A stretch of DNA of 64,000 bases, taken from contig OX621255.1 in assembly GCA_951640165.1 (NCBI GenBank), forward strand, positions 30,912,001-30,976,000. The letters are read 5' to 3'. The DNA is from Pseudoips prasinana (Eukaryota; Arthropoda; Insecta; Lepidoptera; Nolidae). Under the pieces are notes generated by a model. The model worked only from the letters and a program-made list of their open reading frames with translations. It did not search any database and was not told the origin of the DNA. Shown in pieces: positions 20,860 through 31,607 of this stretch. The translations under genes were made by a program, and so were the position numbers. Numbering within the stretch: the stretch's first letter is position 1; each line of letters begins with the position of its first letter.

Positions 20860-20997
20860 CTATCCTATGTCCTTTCTCAAGTTCCAAACTATGTCTGTAC
20901 CAAATTTCACACAAATCGGTTCAGTAGTTTAGGCGTGAAGCAAAGACAGACAGACAGACAGACAGACAGAGTTACTTTCGCATTTATAATATTAGTT
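20860..20997 (-). mobile_element. Helitron 5' region
   Basis: On the minus strand it starts ACTAATATTATAAATGCGAA with GTAACTCTG and a (GTCT)n run, then TCACGCCTAAACTACTGAAC. This is the common leading segment of these Helitrons. Bases 20691-20859 and 20998-21164 show no other feature. Confidence 0.55.
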
Positions 20998-21164
20998 TGG
21001 AAGTTTGGATTTAAAATTATTGACTCTGTCTCAAAATGAATAATGTTATTGTTTCGAAGTTTTTCTTTTGTATACTTAAATATAATCTAAAATAATAAGC
21101 ATTCAGACAACCGATCGAGCATATATTGTGTTTGCCTACTAAATAATTACTCTAATGGACCAAA

Positions 21165-21636
21165 TCCCGTGTTCATGCCCGCTTGAGTATGTTTCGCCGG
21201 ACCGTCTCAACTGGGTCGTGTTGAAACCGGTAGTAGATGAACCCACTGAGTTTGTTTCGCTGGGTCTTCTCAGTTGGGGCGCATTGGATCCGGTGGTAGC
21301 ATTAAAGCGCGACCGTCGTTATTAACACAAGGTCCGTCATAATAATAATAACTTTAATATAGACAGAACCATTGACAATATGTAGTAAAAATATTAGACT
21401 TAAACTAGATAATTAAACATAATCTCTTGACAATAACTTGATACAAGCTAGCTAATATCATTTCTGTAATAAAATAAATTTTAGAAATGTTTTCATACAA
21501 GATGTACTTAAATATCTATGTTACTAGAAATAATATCTAATGTATACAACTATATTACTACAGACATGTTCTGACTATTTACAAGCGCTTTTTTAAAGTC
21601 TACGTGAATAAAAACCTTTTTTATTTTATTTTAATG
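21165..21636 (+). mobile_element. LINE-A 3' end, copy 8 (reference copy)
   Basis: The plus-strand copy has GGACCGTCTCAACTGGGTCG, GGTCTTCTCAGTTGGGGCGC, GTTATTAACACAAGGTCCGT, ACAATATGTAGTAAAAATA, CTATTTACAAGCGCTTTTTT and AGTCTACGTGAATAAAAACC. It ends in (TTTTA)n, which fixes the strand. No coding part is present. Confidence 0.8.
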
Positions 21637-21863
21637 TCACACAGATCATCCTAGCCCCAAACTAAGCAAAGCTTGTACTATGGGTACCAGGCGACGATAT
21701 ACATACTTATATAGATAGATAAATACTTATATACATAGAAAACATCCATGACTCAGAAACAAATATTCGTGCTCATCACACAAATATATGCACTTACCGG
21801 GAATCGAACCCAGGACCACCAGCTTCGTAGGCAGGAGCCCTACCAACTAGGCTACGGTGACCT
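21634..21863 (-). mobile_element. SINE-1, minus-strand copy
   Basis: The minus strand carries the full head (GGTCACCGTAGCCTAGTTGG), B box GGGTTCGATTCCCGG and the TGTCCCTAG-type tail edge. It is joined directly to the LINE-A tail. Confidence 0.8.
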
Positions 21864-22106
21864 ATGTGTAATATGGTACCATAAAGAATTTATCCGTAAA
21901 AAAATAATAAGGATACCAAATCCACTAATTCGAGAGACATCATCAAGGAAGCCAAAGGAGGATGACAACTTTGAAATAGATTCAAGGTAGGACTCAGACA
22001 ACCAGAGCAGTGACCCAAGATACAAAGTTGAAATCAAAGTCACTCATTTTTTGACAGAAAGCAGAGAGAACCTCAAACATATTAAGTATATTAAATAATA
22101 ATAAAA

Positions 22107-22363
22107 TCGTAGGAAAGTCAAAACTGCAAACAATCGTTATCAAAGCCAAAAATATAGTTTTTAGAATTTTTGTCTGTGTGTCTGTATGTATGTCCGGGCT
22201 AAACTCAAAAAGTACTGCATGGATTCACTTCAAATTTTGCATGAATATGACTATGAGGTCGGGTCAACATAATAGGCTACATAATATCACGCTATCACCT
22301 ACGGGGGAGGAGCTATGATAATTTATAAAATTTAACGCGGGTTAAACCGCGGAGCACAGCTAG
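22107..22363 (+). mobile_element. non-autonomous Helitron, long type 2
   Basis: It starts TCGTAGGAAAGTCAAAACTG after AAAA and ends CGCGGGTTAAACCGCG, GAGCACAG, CTAG and T. It is shorter than the 44898 copy through an internal deletion. Confidence 0.8.
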
Positions 22364-22409
22364 TATTAAATAACCAAAGATAAATGAAAAAAAGAGATTG
22401 CTTATGTAA

Positions 22410-22659
22410 TCTATACTAATATTATAAAGAGGTAACGTTTGTGAGTTTGTGACGTTGTAAGGGGTAATCTCTGGATCTACTAAACCGTTTTTCAAAATTA
22501 TTCCACCAATAGAAAACTACGTTATTATGGAGTGTCATAGGAATGATTCATCATTATTTTTTTTATTTATCCCGTTCTTTTAACCCGAAGTATTACGCGG
22601 GACAAACGGAGAGGACAAAAATATTTATAACGCGGAACGAAGTCCGCGGGCACTGCTAG
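22410..22659 (+). mobile_element. non-autonomous Helitron, type 3
   Basis: It starts TCTATACTAATATTATAAAG and ends with the stem CGCGGAACGAAGTCCGCG, GGCACTG and CTAG followed by T. The core is unlike the other Helitrons here. Confidence 0.75.
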
Positions 22660-22667
22660 TCTGTTAA

Positions 22668-22812
22668 ATTGTAATTAGATTAACTTGAAATTATATTACT
22701 TTGTAATTAATTACAGTTAGTACTCATTGTAATTACTGAATCTGTTACAAAGTATTTTAGTTTCTAATTACAATGTAACTGTAATTTGTAATTGTTAATC
22801 TAATTACTTGTT
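22668..22812. mobile_element. AT-rich inverted-repeat element
   Basis: AATTGTAATTAGATTAAC on the left and GTTAATCTAATTACTTG on the right are inverse. The interior repeats TAATTACA/TGTAATTA motifs. I cannot assign the superfamily. Confidence 0.5.
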
Positions 22813-22826
22813 GCCCGTCACTGTTA

Positions 22827-23198
22827 ATAAATAATAGTTTAAAAAAAATAAAAAAACACGCTTTTATAGAAAATCCAACAAAAAAATAGAAAATAAAATC
22901 TAATAAATTCGGATTAAGAATAGTGTAAATAAGAAATAAATGTACATTGTTGTCAAAAAGCGTGGGGTGCATAGTGTCAATAGTTATGAACATTTATTGA
23001 CAGATGAGTAGAAGGATCATCGCTTTGATGATATCATAAAAAGCACTTCAGATGCACCCCACGCTTTTTTACAACAATGTACATTTATTTCTTATTTACA
23101 CTATTCTTAATCCGAATTTATTAGATTTTATTTTCTATTTTTTTGTTGGATTTTCTATAAAAGCGTGTTTTTTTATTTTTTTTAAACTATTATTTATT
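22827..23198. repeat. near-perfect 146-bp palindrome
   Basis: Arm 22827-22972 and arm 23052-23198 are inverse copies with only one difference by eye (GTTGTCAAAAAG against GTTGTAAAAAAG), separated by 79 bp. The spacer has a small stem (TGTCAATA..TATTGACA). There is no ORF. The element lies 92 bp beyond the stop of the Helitron ORF. Confidence 0.85.
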
Positions 23199-23290
23199 TT
23201 TCATTTTTTAGTTAAATATTTTAAACTATAAATTATTTAGTTCGATTTGCTAACTATCAACCGCCCTTAATATGTACAAATGTGTTCTGA

Positions 23291-24301
23291 TTATATCTTG
23301 GTTAAGAACACATATTCAAAGATTTCTATGATGCCAATATAAACAGTGAGACACAGAGGTGAAAATTGTCGTGTTACATTAATATTTTCGAGACGTTCAG
23401 TAATGACAACTATTCCAGCATTGTTAGTTGCCCTTGGTAACATCTTCGGAAGATTTTCGGTAACTTCGAAAACATCTTGAGCGAACAATACCGCTTGACC
23501 TCTAAAACTATATTGCCCAAATATACCGCTTAATTTAATAATTTTAACAAATGGTATAATGCGCGAAATCAGCCTTTGTTCGGCTTGTGATAACGTCGCA
23601 ATCACTTCTGGAATAGGGCCTGGATCCAGATTATTCCAATAAGATTTGGATGGAGCGCTATTTTTCTTTGAACTCATTTGAGTCTTGCAACGATTGCACA
23701 CGATCAAGTAATCTTTTTGTTTCAATACATTGGGCAAATATGATGTTGTTTCAGAATCTACAATCCATCTAGAAGTCTGATAATGATAGCACCGTTTAGT
23801 GCAAACTTCACATATCATATCACAGAACGTGTTAATTGCCTGCATAAAGCCTGTTACGCTGGATCTACTTAGTCTTCTGGAGTCGGCGTTTCGTTGACGC
23901 ACTTGCTGCAAACGAGCTTCTCTAACGTGTTCTGGCTCTGTGGTTCGAATTTCAGCTGCATGTTGACGCCGTTGCTGCAAACGAACTTCTCTAACGTGTT
24001 CTGGCTCTGTGGTTCGAATTTCAGCTGCATGTTGACGCAGTTTCTGCAAACGAACTTCTCTGACGTGTTCTGCCTCTGTGGCTCGAATTTCAGCTGTATG
24101 CTGACGCACTTGCTGCAAACGAGCTTCTCTGGCTTTCTCTGACTGTTTGGCTCTATAACTTTGCATATAAAGCTTTCTTTTCTTCTTTCTCTCTTCTAAT
24201 TCTTCGCTTGAGAGTTTTGATGTTCTTTTCATTGACAGTTGTCTTCTTTTCTCCAATATCCTTCTTTTTTGTGTTTTGGTTTGTTGTTGTTTTTTCTCCA
24301 T
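23291..24301 (-). CDS. Helitron-associated DUF6570-type protein, truncated
   Basis: The 336-codon minus-strand frame starts at MEKKQQQTKTQ, the first ATG; the open frame upstream lacks another ATG. Residues 1-57 are Lys/Arg-rich. Residues 58-126 are three 23-residue repeats (REVRLQKLRQHAAEIRTTEP unit) plus a partial fourth. After the Cys pair CEVCTKRC and CNRCKTQ comes NNLDPGPIPEVIATLSQAEQ then RLISRIIPFVKI, the pattern I know from the DUF6570 region that precedes the Rep/helicase part of arthropod Helitrons. The Rep (HUH) and PIF1-like helicase domains are missing, so this is the N-terminal fragment of an autonomous Helitron. The related short Helitrons in the window could have used such a protein; that is inference. 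The frame itself is open, suggesting recent truncation. Confidence 0.7.
   Translation of the reverse strand: MEKKQQQTKTQKRRILEKRRQLSMKRTSKLSSEELEERKKKRKLYMQSYRAKQSEKAREARLQQVRQHTAEIRATEAEHVREVRLQKLRQHAAEIRTTEPEHVREVRLQQRRQHAAEIRTTEPEHVREARLQQVRQRNADSRRLSRSSVTGFMQAINTFCDMICEVCTKRCYHYQTSRWIVDSETTSYLPNVLKQKDYLIVCNRCKTQMSSKKNSAPSKSYWNNLDPGPIPEVIATLSQAEQRLISRIIPFVKIIKLSGIFGQYSFRGQAVLFAQDVFEVTENLPKMLPRATNNAGIVVITERLENINVTRQFSPLCLTVYIGIIEIFEYVFLTKI
23890..24130 (-). repeat. 69-bp coding tandem repeat
   Basis: Units 24130-24062, 24061-23993 and 23992-23924 plus a partial fourth encode the REVRLQ..AEIRTTEPEHV heptad-like repeat inside the Helitron ORF. The period is a multiple of three, so unit number can change without breaking the frame. 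Confidence 0.85.
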
Positions 24302-24469
24302 AATATTCCCACGAGTAAAGGACAAATAAACGGTCCACCCCCCCAGAGGTCCTGTAGAAGGGTAAGGCACTTATACAACAGGGTGTGCCTGGTGCCCTGA
24401 GGTTGACGCTAGCGACATGACATTTTTTAACACCCTCTGCCATTCATCCATCGGCACGTTTCCCACCTT

Positions 24470-25065
24470 ATGTTGGATTGGGTGTCTCATATAAATAGGA
24501 GCAACGCCTGAATGTAGATGCTTCGAGATAATAGAATACAATAGCGTGTGTGCGGGGGCGGATTTTTCGCTGTCGTATAGAATTCAAGTTGCATCCATGG
24601 GCTTGAAAGAGCTGCACGCTACTACTCACACTTGTATACGGATCGTTCCCCAAGATGTAATGCGCGCATAATAATAATATACGCGCGCATGACATGGAGT
24701 AACCGTTGACAGTACGTGCTGTCACATGCGAGTAGTAGTAATGCATGTCTCAATGAATAGATCACGTATGTCACCAGTAGCTCAGTTTTTTTATCATTAC
24801 ATCAATTTACTACTAAAGTGAGACTGAGTAAATGTTGGCTGCTTTTAGATTATATATTCAATAAAGCGTGTTGAAGGACTATAGTACTCAATAATTTCAG
24901 TATCGTGTCATAAAAATCAATGATTTTCAAAAAAATCAGAAAATCACTGTTGTTTATTCTAAGACAGTGACTAATGAGATAAATGGGGAAATTGGGTGGC
25001 TGCTGCCTTTCTTGGATGCGGTAGTCGTTTCTCAGGTTCTCTCTCTGAAAATTTCATCTGCTTAA
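24470..25065 (+). repeat. possible LTR-like segment
   Basis: A TATA-like CATATAAATAGGAGCAACG (24489), a poly(A)-like signal (TTCAATAAAGCGTG, 24859) and an end CTGCTTAACA followed by TTGGTGACC resemble an LTR plus the primer-binding-site edge of an insect LTR element. No second LTR, gag or pol is visible, so this is weak. Confidence 0.25.
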
Positions 25066-25069
25066 CAGT

Positions 25070-25387
25070 TGGTGACCTCTTCGACGGCAGACCCAAGGTC
25101 ATGCTGGTAACTAAATTATATGCCGCAAAATGAATAGATATTTCTGTCCTGAATATTTTGTTTTGTTGTGAATACGAAGTGATTTTTGATAAATCACGGT
25201 TATAAATATATTATGGATATTATAAAATTGGTGACCTTTTCGACGGCAGACCCAAGGTCATGCTGGTAACTAAATTATATGCCGCAAAATAAATAGATAT
25301 TTCTGTCCTGAATATTTTGTTTTGTTGTTAATACGAAGTGTTTTTTGGTAAATCACGGTTATAAATATATTATGGATATTATAAAAT
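25070..25387 (+). repeat. 159-bp tandem direct repeat, two units
   Basis: Units 25070-25228 and 25229-25387 both begin TGGTGACCT(C/T)TTCGACGG and end ATTATGGATATTATAAAA. They differ at only a few positions. No ORF is shared. It follows the possible LTR segment. Bases 25388-25831 show no supported feature. Confidence 0.85.
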
Positions 25388-25831
25388 GATAATAGAATGC
25401 GTATTAGATTTGTCGGGACATATATCTAAGTATAAGGAACAAGTCGCAACTACCATATTAGTCTTTATAAGGTTGTGCTGAACTGAGTGCCCGAAAGAGT
25501 AAGTCTGGAACTGTCGCATGCGTAGTTCGCGCACTAACTCTGTCTCTCTTACTCGCATGCAAAGGATGCGGAAAGAAATTAATTAATCCTGGCGAATCTA
25601 ATTAGGATAATCTGATATTTTGATCGGATTATTGCATTGTCATCGATCTTTGACAGGTGTGCAAAGTTTGAATTAAATCTGATCGTTCAAAGTAGGACAA
25701 AATCGAGCTCAAAGGGGTCGGTTACAAACATACATACATACAGGTGAAACTAATAAAAGCGTGTTAAAAACATCCTAAAACATTTTTTTTACAGGGGATA
25801 AATATAAAATGTAGGAGGAGTCGAAGTCCAG

Positions 25832-25958
25832 GTACAGACGCCAGCACATCAAGCTACCCCAATCTGTCAAATTTCTCCAATTGAAAGTGAACCTTATACT
25901 TTTGTGATAAAGTTGAAAATCTATAAAATTAATTTGACAGATTAGGGTAGCTGGATGT
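25832..25958. mobile_element. MITE-A copy 4
   Basis: The left end GTACAGACGCCAGCACATC and CCCCAATCTGTCAAATTTC are intact; the right inverse ends at GCTGGATGTGG. The core matches copy 2. Confidence 0.75.
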
Positions 25959-25978
25959 GGTTTCTAATAGCCTTGATT

Positions 25979-26305
25979 TCATCATCATCATCATATCAGC
26001 CGAAAGACGTCCACTGCTGGACAAAGCCCTCCCCCAAAGATATCCACAATTGCCGGTCTTGCGCTATCCGCATCCAGCGATTTTCAGCGACCTGCACAAG
26101 ATCATCAGTCCATCTTTTAGGGGGCCTGCCCACGCTGCGTCGTCCGGTTCGTGGTCGGCTCTACGAGCTATGTGCCCTGCCCACTGCCACTTCAGCTTGG
26201 CACTTCGGAAGGCTATGTTGGTTACGCCTGCCTGCGAATCTCAACATTTCTGATTCGATCTCGCAGGGTAACTCCAAGCATATCCCTTGCCATTGCTCTT
26301 TGGTT
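25979..26305 (-). mobile_element. RTE-1 3' end
   Basis: The minus-strand (ATG)n tail follows a frame relic of the RTE C-terminus (inverse of GTCCACTGCTGGACAAAGCC, CCACAATTGCCGGTCTTGCG and CATCTTTTAGGGGGCCTGCC). No complete frame is left. Bases 26306-26930 contain nothing I can support. Confidence 0.75.
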
Positions 26306-26930
26306 GACCTTGAGCCTTGATTTGTTTTAAGTAAATTGTGATATCGTTCTTGCTCAACGATGCTTACAGTAAAGAACTATCGGGGTGTAATTTAATGCCA
26401 CCAAAGAATTTGAATAGCTCATGGCTAAGTCCAAATAGCCCGAGATATGAAACGCTGTACCGTTTTCTTCTGTTATGGTTTAAAATAGACATAACAATAA
26501 CATTCTCAAGACCATTTATGCGGCAGTAAAGCTTCAGTTTTAATGATCATGTTTTGTATACAACAATATCTTTTGTCCTACAGTTATGGGCTCGCGGTTC
26601 ATTACTCACATAGTATCAATAACCGGAGGGTCACTCAGTAGGTGGCCAAGGTTGCACTCTGTACGAATAACTAATACAAATCACCCTAATTCTTGACCAA
26701 CTGACCATTACCGTTTGGCTTAAAATTCAATCTTACACTGCTGTAAATAAGATGTAATTTTGGATGTATGTGAATTGGTTCGTAGGTCATTTAACACAAA
26801 TGTGAGTGTTTATATGCGAAGTACTATATGCCTTGACCTGGAGATGTGATGCATTTCGGTGGATTAAGAGGTTATATTATACTGCTGTGTTGCGGAAAAT
26901 TGCGATCTTTTACAAGATGTCTATACTAGT

Positions 26931-27946
26931 ATGTAAATACTAGTACTTACTTGGGCAATAGAATTCAGAAGGTCGATATAAATGGTAAAAAATCTGCGGG
27001 ATTCCCAGTGGGAATGGGCGTTCCACAGGGATCGATTCTCGGCCCATTCTTATTTTTAATCTATATAAATGACTTACCCTACTATGTAAGGGATAAACAT
27101 GAGATTGTTTTGTTTGCGGATGATACTTCATTGACGTTTAAAATAAATCGACAATTACGCAATTTTGACGAAGTAAATGACGCAATCTCTAAAGTTGTTC
27201 ATTGGTTTAATGCTAATAATCTTTTGCTAAATGACAAGAAAACTAAAGGCATAAAATTCTCTACACCTAATGTGAAACAGGTGGCTACCAATGTACAGCT
27301 TAAGGGAGCTGGATTGACCCCTGTTAAGTCAACTGTGTTTTTGGGTATCACAATTGATTCAAAACTACAATGGGGCCCACAAATAGAAAAACTATCAGGC
27401 AAATTAAGTACTGCTGCATATGCTGTTAAAACTATAAGACGGCTTACTGATGTGGATACAGCTAGAATGGTTTATTTCAGTTATTTTCATAGTATAATGT
27501 CCTATGGAATTCTTCTCTGGGGTAGCGCTGCGGACATTAACACCATATTTGTATTGCAAAAAAGAGCTGTAAGAGCAATATATAAACTTGGTCCGCGAGA
27601 ATCTTTGAGAGAGAAGTTTAAAGAGATTAACATTCTGACTGTAGCATGTCAGTATATATATGAGAATCTAATTTATATGCATAAATATAAAGACTCCTTC
27701 TGTAAAAGGAGTGATACTCATAATATAAATACTCGATATAAGCATAACTTTGTGTTACATACCACCCGTCTCCACAAAGTAAGTAACTCTTTTATGGGGC
27801 AATGTATAAGATTCTATAACAAACTTCCCAGTGATATCCGAGAAATGTCTATGAATAAGTTTAAAAGAATGATAAAAGCCAAATTGTGTAGCAGGGCTTA
27901 TTACAAAACTTCTGATTATTTAAGTGACAAAACAGCTTGGGATTGA
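26931..27946 (+). CDS. reverse transcriptase, C-terminal two thirds (LINE-D)
   Basis: An unbroken frame of about 338 codons runs without a start codon at its left end. It opens YLGNRIQKVDINGKKSA, then GVPQGSILGPFLFLIYINDL (RT box 4) and IVLFADDTSL, with the catalytic FADD intact. WFNANNLLLNDKKTK and VFLGITIDSKLQWG follow, then the thumb and the conserved IRFYNKLP near the end. This gene order and the GxPQGSxLGPxLFxxYIND box fit jockey/CR1-type LINEs. The endonuclease and the first RT boxes are gone, so the element cannot move by itself, but the preserved frame indicates a young copy. Confidence 0.85.
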
Positions 27947-28150
27947 GTCGCTCTAAATTAACACATTTAAATACAATGTAAATTTATTTAAGAAATATAT
28001 ATTTTAAAAAAGGATTCCTACTGAGTTTTCTGGCAGTGTTTCTCAGTAGCTGCCACGTCATGCACTGCACGGTAGGGTAAAAAAAATTGACGATTCCACA
28101 CAAATGTAATATTTTAACGGATTAAATGACTTTTGGATTTTTTTGAATTT
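26931..28150 (+). mobile_element. LINE-D: jockey/CR1-type retrotransposon, 5'-truncated
   Basis: The coding part (to 27946) is followed by a 200-bp 3' UTR with GGATTCCTACTGAGTTTTC, CAGTAGCTGCCACGTCATG and an AATAAA-poor AT end. The break is in the RT fingers/palm region, typical of incomplete target-primed reverse transcription. Relatives are 19018-19310 and a minus fragment at 61535-61577. Confidence 0.85.
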
Positions 28151-28184
28151 AGTTATAACCCAGAACATTGTCTTCGTTTTGTAA

Positions 28185-28340
28185 TAATAATAATATCCTA
28201 GGAGATCATTCATACACGGCCATCTGATGTATTACGTATACTACTTTTCTTTTGTCAATACATATTTATATAGACAAATACACCAAGACTCAGGACAAAC
28301 ATACATGTTCATGCACACAAATATCTGTCCTGGGTGCCCT
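28185..28340 (-). mobile_element. SINE-3, 5'-truncated copy
   Basis: It contains ATACACGGCCATCTGATG, CTTTTCTTTTGTCAATACAT and GACAAACATACATGTTCATG, ending at TATCTGTCCTGGGTG without a head. Confidence 0.65.
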
Positions 28341-28480
28341 TCCCACCGGACTAACTTCCTCCATTCTTCCTTCTTTATACAATCCATTTTTCTTTGGAAT
28401 GCGCTAACTCCGGTAATCAAGTCTTAAAAAATTCTCGAAATCACATTCTTAAAAATAAATCAGAATCATCTCAACATTAA
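28341..28480 (+). pseudogene. LINE RT C-terminal relic
   Basis: The frame SHRTNFLHSSFFIQSIFLWN-ALTPVIKS resembles the end motif (RTxxFxxSFFxRTIxLWNSLP) of CR1/L2-like LINEs. It stops after 30 codons. No other domain is present. Confidence 0.5.
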
Positions 28481-28537
28481 AGGTTATGTATGTATATATC
28501 ATATGTGTAAATCGATATTATTATGTATATACCTATA

Positions 28538-28931
28538 CAACATGTAACGTAATTAACGCACACCCTCATACACCCCAATTAGAATATTATGTTGTAATCA
28601 TAATACATACACTGATTTTTTAATTTAAGATGTATATGCATTGTTATTTACTAAATTAGTTTCTTGGAATAAAGTTTATTTTTCTTTATTTTGTATTGAA
28701 TGATTGAATTTGTATGAATACAAATAAAACTGCGAGTTTAAAAGTATTATTACTTGACTTACGGTCCATTTCAATTTGTTTTGACTGTACAGGGTTAATA
28801 TGACAATCATTTCCGTAGTTTTAATTATTTTAGAATTAAAAATTACCTATATTAAAAATGATATAAATCGATTCAGTAAACGATTCTGAACAAACTATTT
28901 GCAGGATGTGAGTTAATTAAGTTACATGTTG
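28538..28931. mobile_element. MITE-D copy 1 (394 bp, TA target)
   Basis: It is bounded by TA on each side. The ends CAACATGTAACGTAATTAAC and the inverse of GTTAATTAAGTTACATGTTG form about 25-bp inverted repeats. Internal marks are TTCTTGGAATAAAGTTTATT and GACTTACGGTCCATTTCAAT. The TA target suggests a Tc1/mariner-type transposase. Copies 2 and 3 are at 32161 and 61590. Confidence 0.85.
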
Positions 28932-29315
28932 TATATTTTATAGTATCTATTTATATTATAGTATGTAGTTATATAAGTACTTTGTACTTTCTATTATGTA
29001 GCCTATTTTTAGTACTTTTTATTATATTATATCTATAGTGCCCCTACCATATTATCTCTGCATCACCCAAAGGTTGACTGGCAGAGAATGAAAGAAGAAG
29101 AAAAAAGAGTAATTATTAACATCAATGAAATAAACGGAAGCCCCAATTATAACATTAAATTAGCACGCTTATAAACTTCTATTAGTTACATCTAAACGGC
29201 TTACGTGTACGATCATGTAACTTGGTGTTTCCGCGTGCGGCCACGTTACCACTGTTACAGCGTTTGTGGTTACTCGTTTTTACATAATAAGGCTAGGCTT
29301 TAATAGGATATACAG

Positions 29316-29556
29316 GGGCTCTACCAGCTAAGTCGGCGAATATCGTTTTCGTGAATGGCGTTCAAATAAATAAAGGGTAAAAATTACTTAATCTATCGTT
29401 AAATCGGCTTCCATGACCACATCTGACGTCATAAATGGTCCGGAATCAATTGTCAACGTCGAAGCCGATTTAACGATTGATTAAGTAATTTTTAGCCTTT
29501 ATTTATTTGAACGCCATTCACGAAAACGATGTTCGGCGACTTAGCCGGTAGAGCCC
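29316..29556. mobile_element. MITE-I copy 1 (241-bp hairpin)
   Basis: The arms of about 100 bp begin GGGCTCTACCAGCTAAGTCG and include GGCGTTCAAATAAATAAAGG and AATCGGCTTC. CAG flanks both ends. The second copy (60227-60467) has the same length. Bases 28932-29315 and 29557-29832 show no gene. Confidence 0.85.
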
Positions 29557-29832
29557 CAGGCTGGCCGAGGGGTTGACGTTCAAACGCAAAATTTTGATAC
29601 TTTATGCTGAGGAGTATCCGAATCATCCCATTTTTTTATACTTTGAAAATTTATGAGTTCTAATGTCACACCCTAATTTTGAACCTTCTAATAAATTCTG
29701 AGTCAGTTCTGCAATGATTAGATAAACCACACTTTTTAGGGTGTTAAGTTAAACTATGCTAATTAGTTATCACAAAAAAATACTGAACCAGTAATGTTCA
29801 ACAGAATGAGAAAAACATCTAAAACTCTAAAC

Positions 29833-30162
29833 ACAAGGTCCGCCATAATGATAACATCTAATTCGTACCTTAATATAGACAGAACCATTCAGACAATATG
29901 TAGTAAAAATATAGCTAAAATTTAGATAGTTAAACCTACACATGATCATTGACAATAACTTAATTTTAGTTAGCTAAATATCGTTACTGTTATAAAATAA
30001 ATCTTATTGTAAATTATTTCCTACAATCCGTGTACCTAAATATCTATATGTACCTAGAAATAATTATAAATTAATTATATATTACTGCGAACATGTTCTG
30101 ACTATTTACAAGCCCTTTTTTAAAGTCTACGTGAATAAAAACCTTTTTTATTTATTTATTTT
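29833..30162 (+). mobile_element. LINE-A 3' end, copy 9
   Basis: It runs from ACACAAGGTCCGCCATAATG to AAAGTCTACGTGAATAAAAA and a (TTTA)n tail. One unit has AAGCCCTTTTTT instead of AAGCGCTTTTTT. Bases 30163-30464 show no supported feature. Confidence 0.8.
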
Positions 30163-30464
30163 ATAAACTGATGTTAGGTGAAATTTTCAAAAATACACAA
30201 AATCGTAGAACATATTGGGGGGAAATTCGGATACTACTCATGATAAAGTATCTAAATTTTGCTTTGAACGTCAACTCCTCCACTACCCTGTCTTACAAGA
30301 ACTTTCTGTTAACCGCTCTATCAGTTGAGCGGAATATTAGGGATGCTTTTGTTGTTCCGGACGTTGGCATTAGTACTTGGAATGTTTAACAAGACAGGTG
30401 GCAATTTGATTTCGGTAGAAGTATAATACGTTGTAATGGCTTCGTCTATATTACATAGCGTGAA

Positions 30465-30722
30465 GTTGACGGGCCGGTTGATTGGTAAATGCTTCCCTTT
30501 CACGCCGCAAGTCGTGGCTTCGCTTCCACCCAGAACAGATATTTGTGTGAATGAACATGTGATGATGATTCTGGGTGTAATTATCTATATAAATAAGTAT
30601 GTATGTGTTTACAAGTAAAGTAGTATATGTAGTATTTCAGTTATCTGGTTATCATAGTACAAGCTCTGCTTAGTTTGGGATCAGATAGCCGTGTGTAAAT
30701 AATGTCCCAGTATATTATTATT
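30465..30722 (+). mobile_element. SINE-3, plus-strand copy
   Basis: It starts TTGACGGGCCGGTTGATTGG, has a decayed B box (GTGGCTTCGCTTCCACCC) and the tail ATAGTACAAGCTCTGCTTAG..TGTCCCAGTATATTATT. Bases 30723-31351 are AT-rich with no supported gene. Confidence 0.75.
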
Positions 30723-31351
30723 ATCTATAAAGCAAATTTGTAGCCATCATTCATGTCTTTACCTTCTAAAATATGTTTTTAAAGAGCATATTAACAAAAC
30801 ACGATTTATTTCTCTGTTATAAAAGTTAAACGAATCGTATAAAACTATAACCTAACATTTTTTTTGAATATTAACAGATTTATTTATCACAGACAACAGG
30901 TAAGATTACTAGCCAGTTTGCTGAATCTATATAATCAACAACAATTAATAATATAATTTACTACAGCCATTAAGTAATATTTTCAATTTTTGTATCTCAA
31001 ATGTCAAGGATTAATAAAAACGTTATAATTGAATGAAGTCAGCCAATATACTTAATCAATGCATCGCCTTGAACTTAATTAAAAACATATTCTTTTTCGG
31101 TTTATTTGCAATGCACTTTGCTAAATATAATCTCAAAAACGGGAAATCATAAGTTTCATCTTCCGGCAGGTTTCAAACTAGCATCCTGATTGGTAGAGGT
31201 TGTGTTAAGCCACGAAAGATACACGCTGGCAGATCAAATTAACGTTTCCCTTGCTAACATTCCTTCGGAGGATGTAGGTATTATCCATCAGCTTTGTTTT
31301 CTAGAAAACATGGCCGACTGATATGTTCATCATATAGTTCTCAACAACTCA

Positions 31352-31605
31352 TTGTCATCATAACAGCTAAATTAAAAAAAGAAACGGCCACAGCTGGACA
31401 AAAGCCTCAAGCCTCGCAAAATATATGCCATAATCGCCACGCTTGGCAGAGGGGTTGGCGATCGCAGTTTAATGGTCATAGTTCACAGAAAAACGTTGCT
31501 GCCCCTTCTCTGTTAGGTAATCTCTCGGGACGACTTCAACAGCCACCTCGGGATGAGATGGGGTGATGATATTCTACGCCATCACCACACAGCAACTCAA
31601 CAACA
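31352..31605 (-). mobile_element. RTE-2 tail element
   Basis: The minus-strand copy has TCACCCCATCTCATCCCGAG, GATTACCTAACAGAGAAGGG and GCGATCGCCAACCCCTCTGC. An A-run interrupts the tail. Confidence 0.7.
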
Positions 31606-31607
31606 AA

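Noticed and set aside
24470..25065. solo LTR
   Set aside because: TATA-like and poly(A)-like signals exist but no matching LTR, target duplication or internal coding sequence was seen; kept only as a weak feature.
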